Positions 7,068-10,902 of a DNA stretch of 10,902 nucleotides are shown here, piece by piece. Both the position numbers and the translations under genes were made by a program. Below the pieces are notes generated by a model. That model worked only from the letters and a program-made list of their open reading frames with translations, had not been told where the DNA came from and did no database searches. This DNA comes from an uncultured Erysipelotrichaceae bacterium (lineage in GTDB: Bacteria > Bacillota_I > Bacilli_A > RF39 > UBA660). Location: positions 1-10,902 of the forward strand of contig CADBSI010000093.1 in the NCBI GenBank assembly GCA_902797275.1, read 5' to 3'. Each line of letters begins with the position of its first letter. Within the stretch, counting starts at the first letter, position 1.

Positions 7068-7801
7068 AATTTGTAAATATTTCAAATAGAGAATTTGAAA
7101 ATTTGAATCTAACTATTAATAGTAATGCAATAACTGGTATTTATAACGTTTATAATTTAGAAAAACTTTTTAACGACAATTCTTATAAAGGTAGTATATT
7201 AATTAATAATTCTTCCATTTTTTCTTATAATGAAAGTATTGTTTCCTATATATCATTAAATCCTATATTTTATACATCTAAAGTAAAAGACGAATTTTTT
7301 TTAGCTAAAAGAAAAAATAAATTAAATAATGAAGAATACTTAAAGAAAATAGAATCTATTCTAAAAATAGTAAAGTTTGATAAAAAAATTTTAGAAAAAG
7401 AAATTAAATATTTATCAACAAGTGAAAAATATATGTTAAATATAGCTATAAATTTAATAAATAATCCAGATATAATTTTTTTAGAAAATAATCAAGAATT
7501 TGATAATAACATTCAAGGTATAATAAAAAATATAATTTTAGAATTAAAAAAGAAATATAAGAAAACTATTATAATTATTTCAAATAATATTAACTACTTA
7601 TATGATTTATCAGACTATATAGTAATATTAAAAGATAATAATGTTATAGTATCTGATAAAACTAATATTTTATTTAAAAATATAAGTAATCCTTTACCAG
7701 ACTTAATAAAATTTTCTAATCTTGCTAATTCCTATAATAAAAAAATAAAAAATTATAAAGATATTAAAGATTTAATAAAGGATGTGTATAAGAATGTATA
7801 A
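7058..7801 (+). CDS. EcfA2-like protein that has lost the ATP-binding motifs
   Basis: The 247-residue protein keeps the strand order and C-terminal part of an EcfA2 ATPase but has lost its motifs. The Walker A position reads ITGIYNVYNLEKL (25-37) with no GKS/T. The signature is LSTSE (119-123), Walker B is IIFLENN (139-145) without the Asp-Glu pair, and the switch His is Asn (ISNNIN, about 176). What remains is the frame of the fold: NLNLTINSNAITGI, KYMLNIAINLINNPDIIFLEN and the EcfA2-like LPDLIKFSNLA (213-223). The ORF is open over its full length, has a good GGAGG site 7 nt upstream (7046-7050), and overlaps both neighbours. It is therefore not an obvious pseudogene. Without synteny it would be called a hypothetical protein. 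One 60-base row inside it (7441-7500) has only 8 G or C. Confidence 0.65.
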   Translation: MELKFVNISNREFENLNLTINSNAITGIYNVYNLEKLFNDNSYKGSILINNSSIFSYNESIVSYISLNPIFYTSKVKDEFFLAKRKNKLNNEEYLKKIESILKIVKFDKKILEKEIKYLSTSEKYMLNIAINLINNPDIIFLENNQEFDNNIQGIIKNIILELKKKYKKTIIIISNNINYLYDLSDYIVILKDNNVIVSDKTNILFKNISNPLPDLIKFSNLANSYNKKIKNYKDIKDLIKDVYKNV

Positions 7802-8474
7802 AATAGTTATTAATAAAATAAAAAATTTTAATTTAAAAAGAATAAATATTTTTATTTATATAATATCTTTTATTATTTATTTAATGAGTATTTATTTAGT
7901 TAAAAATATTTATTTGTTAATTATCATTTATTTCTTTTTATTTATTTTGTATAGTAAGATTAATCATAAAGTTATAGAATTTTTTGTATATATACTTGGT
8001 ATATTATTAATAGGCTATATATTTATTAATTTGTTAAATTTAAATATCTTTATTTTAGATTATAAAAAAATATTTATAATTATTATAAAATTATTTTATT
8101 TATTTAGTTATTTTTCTATTTTTTTATTAAATATTAAAAATAAAAGAAAAGAGTATTTAAAGATTAAGAAAGGTAAGAAATATACTTTTAAAGAATTAAG
8201 AGGAAAAAAAATAGAACAATTTAGAAACGATGAACTTGCAAAAATTAATTATTTTATAGATAAACAGGGAATAAATAATAGTGAATATGAAAAAATAATT
8301 AGAGATAATCTTTCAAATTTAACGGATGAATCATTAGATAAATATATATGGGTAAATTATTTAAGATTTTATAAAAATCAAAAGAAACAAAAAAATAATA
8401 ATATATCTAAGTCAGATTTGGTATTTTTAACAATACATGTTATAATTTTACTATTAAGTTTATTAGTGAGGTAA
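7794..8474 (+). CDS. Membrane protein at the EcfT position, strongly diverged
   Basis: This 226-residue protein has four hydrophobic segments (about 17-35, 38-54, 62-82 and 92-113). A charged cytoplasmic stretch of about 90 residues follows (114-205), then a final membrane helix (206-225). EcfT, the scaffold linking ATPases to vitamin-binding subunits, also has an N-terminal helix bundle, cytoplasmic coupling helices and a last membrane helix, and this gene lies exactly where ecfT would be. The Ala-Arg-Gly-type coupling motifs of EcfT are not visible, so the relation rests on position and topology. The ATG at 7794 is preferred because AAAGG (7777-7781) is directly adjacent to the alternative ATG at 7782, leaving no spacer. 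It overlaps the previous gene by 8 bases. Base content is extreme: row 7861-7920 has 5 G or C in 60. Confidence 0.6.
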   Translation: MYKIVINKIKNFNLKRINIFIYIISFIIYLMSIYLVKNIYLLIIIYFFLFILYSKINHKVIEFFVYILGILLIGYIFINLLNLNIFILDYKKIFIIIIKLFYLFSYFSIFLLNIKNKRKEYLKIKKGKKYTFKELRGKKIEQFRNDELAKINYFIDKQGINNSEYEKIIRDNLSNLTDESLDKYIWVNYLRFYKNQKKQKNNNISKSDLVFLTIHVIILLLSLLVR

Positions 8475-8479
8475 TATTT

Positions 8480-9208
8480 ATGCGTTATTTGATTACTTTT
8501 TCTTATGATGGATCTAATTTTAATGGTTTTTCTAAACAAGATGGTCTAAGAACTATACAAGGTGAAATGGAAAATGTTTTAAAATTTATTAATAATGGAG
8601 AAACTAAAATAGTTGGAAGTGGAAGAACTGATAGAGGTGTACATGCAATTAAACAGGTATGTCATGTTGATATTTTAGTTAATATAACAGAATATAAGTT
8701 AAAATGTGCTATGAATAGTTTATTACCAAAAGATATTCATGTAATTAGTACTAAAGTAGTAGATAATAATTTTCATGCTAGATATATGGTTAAAGAAAAA
8801 GTATATGAATATAAATTAAATATGGGAGAATATAATCCTATAGAAAGAAACTATGTTTATCAATTTAATAAGAAATTAGATGTTGATAAAATGATTAGTG
8901 CTTCTAAGTATTTAATAGGAGTTCATGATTTTAAAGCTTTTACTCCTAATAAAGATATTAGAAATAATTATGTAAGAGAAATATATAGTATTGAAATAAC
9001 TAATAAAAATGATATAGTTATGTTTACTTTTAGAGGTAATGGTTTTATTAAATATCAAATAAGAAATATGGTTGGTTTATTAATTCAAGTAGGACTTAAT
9101 AAAAAAGAAATAATCGATGTTAAAAAAATATTAGATAGTAAAAATAGAAGTAATGGTTTTAGAACAAGTCATCCTGAAGGATTATATTTAAAAGATGTAA
9201 TTTATTAA
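8480..9208 (+). CDS. truA: tRNA pseudouridine(38-40) synthase
   Basis: TruA converts uridines 38, 39 and 40 in the anticodon arm of several tRNAs to pseudouridine. The 242 residues are the normal length. Visible motifs are FSYDGSNFNGF (7-17), TIQGEMENVL (25-34), GRTDRGVHA (48-56) with catalytic Asp51, KVYEYKL (107-113) with the conserved Tyr109, GNGFIKYQIRNMVG (187-200) and HPEGLYL (231-237). The start follows GTGAGG (8466-8471) by 8 nt, and the gene lies 5 bases after the membrane protein, as the last gene of the operon. In many Firmicutes truA follows ecfA1-ecfA2-ecfT, which supports the identity of the three genes upstream. It is well conserved, in contrast to those three. Confidence 0.96.
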   Translation: MRYLITFSYDGSNFNGFSKQDGLRTIQGEMENVLKFINNGETKIVGSGRTDRGVHAIKQVCHVDILVNITEYKLKCAMNSLLPKDIHVISTKVVDNNFHARYMVKEKVYEYKLNMGEYNPIERNYVYQFNKKLDVDKMISASKYLIGVHDFKAFTPNKDIRNNYVREIYSIEITNKNDIVMFTFRGNGFIKYQIRNMVGLLIQVGLNKKEIIDVKKILDSKNRSNGFRTSHPEGLYLKDVIY

Positions 9209-9252
9209 TATTTTATAGTGATAATAGTTGCTTGGTTGTAATTTAAATATTG

Positions 9253-9274
9253 AGGTGAGTTTTTGCTCACTTTT
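9253..9274 (+). terminator. Probable terminator after truA
   Basis: Arm AGGTGAG (9253-9259) pairs with CTCACTT (9266-9272) over 7 bp with one G-U. The loop is 6 nt (TTTTTG) and a short T run follows, broken by AG. It is moderate in strength, 45 bases after the truA stop. The 178 bases between truA and the next gene otherwise hold only the promoter at 9341-9369. Confidence 0.6.
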
Positions 9275-9340
9275 AGTTTGTCTAATTTTTCTTATTGATA
9301 AAACATTTTAGCGAGGAGAAATTTTTAGTGTTAGATTTTC

Positions 9341-9369
9341 TTGTTTTATTAATAAAAGTATTGTATAAT
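9341..9369 (+). promoter_or_regulatory. Promoter of the DUF402 phosphatase gene
   Basis: The -35 is TTGTTT (9341-9346), the spacer 17 nt, and the -10 a perfect TATAAT (9364-9369). Transcription would start near 9376, exactly at the GGAGA ribosome site, giving a leader of about 11 nt. Confidence 0.75.
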
Positions 9370-9386
9370 GTTTTTGGAGATGGATT

Positions 9387-9929
9387 ATGTTCGAATACAA
9401 AAAGTATGAGAGGTTTATTATACATAGTTATAAACATAATGGTAATATTCATCGAGCTTGGGATGAAGCTGTTCTTCTCGATGAATGTGAAGATTATTTA
9501 GTATTCGGGAATGACAAGACAAAAGTATTAGAGTCTGATGGTAGAAGTTGGCGGACTAAAGAGCCATCCATTTTGTTCTTTTATAAAAAGAAGTGGTATA
9601 ATGTTATTGGTCAATTAAAAAATGATGGTATCTATTATTATTGCAATATGGCGTCTCCTTTTATAATTGAAGATGGTGCCATAAAATATATTGATTATGA
9701 TTTAGATTTAAGGGTATTTCCGGATGGAGCTTTTAAAGTTTTAGATCGAGGAGAATATAAATATCATAAAGCTAAGATGAATTACCCCAAGGAAATTGAT
9801 GAAATTTTAAAAGAACAGCTTACCGAATTGATTAATCTAGTTCGTGAGAAAAAGATTCCATTTGATAGGGCTTCTATTGAATACTATTATAATATTTATA
9901 ATAAAGTTAAAAAGGAAATTACTAATTAG
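9387..9929 (+). CDS. ntdP: DUF402 nucleoside tri-/diphosphate phosphatase
   Basis: This 180-residue protein belongs to the DUF402 family (UPF0374; B. subtilis YgaC, S. aureus SA1684), metal-dependent cytoplasmic enzymes that remove phosphates from nucleoside tri- and diphosphates. It shows the family's typical line of motifs: HRAWDEAVLL (22-31), WYNVIGQL (70-77), GIYYYCNMASPF (81-92), KYIDYDLDLRVFPDG (100-114) with the acidic metal-binding cluster, and VLDRGEYKYHK (118-128). A C-terminal helix ends in FDRASIEYYYNIY. The ATG follows GGAGA (9376-9380) by 6 nt. It has its own promoter and terminator. Its base content is visibly less AT-rich than the genes before truA (row 9541-9600 has 21 G or C in 60), which probably reflects selection on a conserved enzyme rather than transfer. 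The family is confident; the exact substrate is inferred. Confidence 0.88.
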   Translation: MFEYKKYERFIIHSYKHNGNIHRAWDEAVLLDECEDYLVFGNDKTKVLESDGRSWRTKEPSILFFYKKKWYNVIGQLKNDGIYYYCNMASPFIIEDGAIKYIDYDLDLRVFPDGAFKVLDRGEYKYHKAKMNYPKEIDEILKEQLTELINLVREKKIPFDRASIEYYYNIYNKVKKEITN

Positions 9930-9943
9930 TTGGTAATTTTTTT
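9916..9943 (+). terminator. Terminator with the ntdP stop codon in its loop
   Basis: Arm AAATTACTAA (9916-9925) pairs with TTGGTAATTT (9930-9939) over 10 bp with one G-U. The loop is 4 nt (TTAG), followed by further T to 9943. The TAG stop codon (9927-9929) lies in the loop. Confidence 0.85.
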
Positions 9944-10013
9944 GTTTTTATACATATAGCAAACAATTAAGTAGATAATTAGTTTATTTTTATTAAAAAA
10001 TCATTAAAAATAT

Positions 10014-10051
10014 TTGATAAGTGTAAATTTAAAAATTAAATTTCATATAAT
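10014..10051 (+). promoter_or_regulatory. Possible promoter in the gene-free stretch
   Basis: TTGATA (10014-10019, 5 of 6) is followed after 17 nt by TAAATT (10037-10042, 4 of 6). A perfect TATAAT at 10046-10051 lies 26 nt from that -35, too far to pair with it. In such AT-rich DNA chance matches are common. Confidence 0.25.
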
Positions 10052-10247
10052 AAGTATGAAAAAAATTAAATTAAATTTATAGAGAAAAAAACTAGGGGAG
10101 AAAACATTTATGTAAAAACCAAATAATAGAAATAAATTGAAATAAGATTATATTAATTTAAAAATAGATTTTTTATAACTTAATCGTATAAATGTTATAG
10201 TAGAATTTCTTATATTTTTTGAATGCATTTAAATATGTTTTATAACA

Positions 10248-10304
10248 TTTTTTTGCTAAAAAATAATCATTTTAAATATTAAAAAAGGTAAAATAGCAAA
10301 AAAA
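10248..10304. repeat. 11-bp perfect inverted repeat
   Basis: TTTTTTTGCTA (10248-10258) and TAGCAAAAAAA (10294-10304) are exact reverse complements separated by 35 bases. The sequence TAGCAAA also occurs at 9957-9963. The function is unknown. Confidence 0.5.
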
Positions 10305-10443
10305 CATAAGAAAATAATATTTTTGTGTAAATAAATGTAAATCATATTGTGTTTTGTTTAGCAATTTGATATATTAATAAAGCAACTGAGAAATGGATTT
10401 CAACTTTCTTAGAAAGCCAGTAATTATTGTAAAAAAATGGTTT

Positions 10444-10480
10444 AAAAAAAGTTGAAAAAAATTAAAAAAAGTTGTTGACA
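10444..10480 (+). repeat. Copy 1 (diverged) of the A-tract promoter repeat
   Basis: Poly-A, GTTG, poly-A, TT, poly-A, GTTG lead into TTGACA. It is a diverged version of the two identical 35-base copies downstream and lies directly on the first rRNA promoter, probably as an UP element for the alpha subunit of RNA polymerase. Confidence 0.6.
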
Positions 10481-10503
10481 AATGCAAAAGTATTTGTTAT
10501 ATT
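10475..10503 (+). promoter_or_regulatory. rRNA promoter P1
   Basis: A perfect -35 TTGACA (10475-10480), 17-nt spacer, and -10 TATATT (10498-10503, 5 of 6). The start is expected near 10509-10511. The region just after the -10 reads AACGTTGCTTGAA and is nearly repeated at P2 (AACGTTGTTTGAA, 10629-10641). Confidence 0.9.
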
Positions 10504-10566
10504 AGATAACGTTGCTTGAAAAAAGAGCTTCAAAAAACTTAAATCTATTCACAAAGAAAAGTTATT

Positions 10567-10601
10567 AAAAAAGTTGAAAAAAGTTAAAAAAACTATTGAC
10601 T
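10567..10601 (+). repeat. Copy 2 of the 35-base A-tract promoter repeat
   Basis: Six A, GTTG, six A, GTT, seven A, CTATTGACT. It is identical over 35 bases to 10668-10702. The A-tracts recur about every 9-10 bases, matching one helical turn, so the DNA is likely bent just upstream of the promoter. Confidence 0.9.
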
Positions 10602-10624
10602 TGCTAATTACTTTGTGATATGAT
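10596..10624 (+). promoter_or_regulatory. rRNA promoter P2
   Basis: The -35 is TTGACT (10596-10601), the spacer 17 nt, and the -10 TATGAT (10619-10624). It lies 121 bases downstream of P1, and the start is expected near 10630-10632. Confidence 0.9.
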
Positions 10625-10667
10625 TAAAAACGTTGTTTGAAATTCATGCAACAAAAAAATTATCCGA

Positions 10668-10702
10668 AAAAAAGTTGAAAAAAGTTAAAAAAACTATTGA
10701 CT
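10668..10702 (+). repeat. Copy 3 of the 35-base A-tract promoter repeat
   Basis: Identical to 10567-10601 and ending in the -35 of the third promoter. The exact identity in otherwise diverged DNA points to recent duplication or strong selection. Confidence 0.9.
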
Positions 10703-10725
10703 TTATAAAGATAATTTGGTATATT
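10697..10725 (+). promoter_or_regulatory. rRNA promoter P3
   Basis: The -35 is TTGACT (10697-10702), the spacer 17 nt, and the -10 TATATT (10720-10725). It lies 101 bases downstream of P2 and is the promoter nearest to 16S rRNA, with a leader of about 95 bases. Unlike P1 and P2, its start region does not carry the AACGTTG sequence. Confidence 0.9.
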
Positions 10726-10731
10726 ACTTAT

Positions 10732-10825
10732 GCACTTTGGTGCTGAGATAATGATCTTTGAAAACTGAGCAAAACGTCAATTTTAAGCTAGGAAATAAAC
10801 TGATTTAAAATTAAAATAAAATAAA
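10732..10825 (+). promoter_or_regulatory. Pre-16S leader with boxA antitermination site
   Basis: A short hairpin, GCAC (10732-10735) with GTGC (10740-10743), is followed by TGATCTTTGAAAACTGAGC (10752-10770). This closely resembles the boxA-containing leader in front of 16S rRNA in Bacillus, where Nus factors bind to prevent premature termination. The remaining bases up to the 16S start should hold one arm of the 16S processing stem; the other arm is beyond the window. Confidence 0.75.

Positions 10826-10902
<77 letters not shown>

Larger units (their letters stand above)
9944..10440. other. AT-rich stretch with no recognised gene
   Basis: About 500 bases with no ORF of useful length on either strand and no tRNA, 6S, SRP or tmRNA signature that I can recognise. 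It contains a possible promoter (10014-10051), a strong ribosome-binding sequence AGGGGAG (10094-10100) followed by ATG TAA (10110-10115), and an 11-bp inverted repeat (10248-10304). It also holds an 8-bp hairpin, CTGAGAAA (10386-10393) with TTTCTTAG (10405-10412), that lacks a T run. It could be a decayed gene, an unrecognised small RNA, or simply upstream DNA of the rRNA operon. Confidence 0.5.

Noticed and set aside
7782..7793. Upstream ATG for the EcfT-position membrane protein
   Set aside because: AAAGG touches the ATG with no spacer; the ATG at 7794 is preferred, though not proven.
9295..9501. 68-codon plus-strand ORF from a TTG start, preceded by GAGG-like bases
   Set aside because: It spans the ntdP promoter and overlaps the first 115 bases of ntdP in another frame. 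The ntdP frame has clear family motifs, so this is a shadow.
10056..10082. 8-codon ORF (MKKIKLNL) after TATAAT in the gene-free stretch
   Set aside because: No ribosome site and AT-rich low-complexity codons; expected by chance.
9944..10440. Replication origin, tmRNA, 6S or SRP RNA in the long gene-free stretch
   Set aside because: No DnaA-box clusters (TTATCCACA), no tRNA-like domain and no conserved RNA core sequence could be found by eye.
10439..10702. Regular A-rich repeats resembling a CRISPR array
   Set aside because: The repeats are A-tracts attached to promoters, only two are identical, spacing is irregular and no cas gene is nearby.

Overview
The window comes from a very AT-rich, low-GC Gram-positive bacterium in or near the Bacilli/Mollicutes-like lineages. 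The evidence for this is the 16S rRNA start (a GGCGGCATGCCTAA-type 5' region), the Bacillus-type gene neighbours, GGAGG ribosome binding sites and consensus sigma-A promoters. TGA is used as a stop (end of cysS) and Trp is encoded by TGG, so the code is the standard bacterial one and not the Mycoplasma code. A reduced gut lineage (RF39-, Erysipelotrichales- or Acholeplasma-like) is an inference from base composition and 16S style only.

Layout. Positions 1-277 hold the 3' end of rpoC, closed by two hairpin terminators. The second terminator also serves a short minus-strand gene of unknown function (349-555). Back-to-back promoters at about 575-641 drive that small gene and a plus-strand ABC exporter (665-2425). 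A consensus promoter at 2491-2519 then starts the block cysS, mrnC, rlmB and a SigH-like sigma factor, the Bacillus subtilis order without rae1 (yacP). Next come a membrane-anchored thioredoxin-fold protein without a CXXC motif (5660-6208) and a strong terminator. A second block (6267-9208) sits where ecfA1-ecfA2-ecfT-truA is found in Firmicutes. TruA is intact, but the two ATPase-like proteins have lost most ATP-hydrolysis motifs and the third is a highly diverged membrane protein. After truA there is a separately transcribed ntdP/DUF402 nucleotide phosphatase (9387-9929). About 0.9 kb of mostly non-coding DNA follows, ending in three tandem rRNA promoters, a boxA-type leader and the first bases of 16S rRNA (from about 10826).

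How it fits together. Most of the window is housekeeping: transcription (RpoC, sigma), tRNA charging (CysS), rRNA maturation and modification (MrnC, RlmB), tRNA modification (TruA) and rRNA synthesis. Three blocks that lie in the ribosomal-protein/rpo region of many Firmicutes are joined here, with small unknown genes at the joints. Identified leaders are very short (about 11-17 nt), and several terminators include the stop codon, consistent with a compact genome.

The most unusual element is the decayed but still open ECF-like trio. It may be a nucleotide-binding or structural complex derived from an ECF energising module rather than a working transporter.
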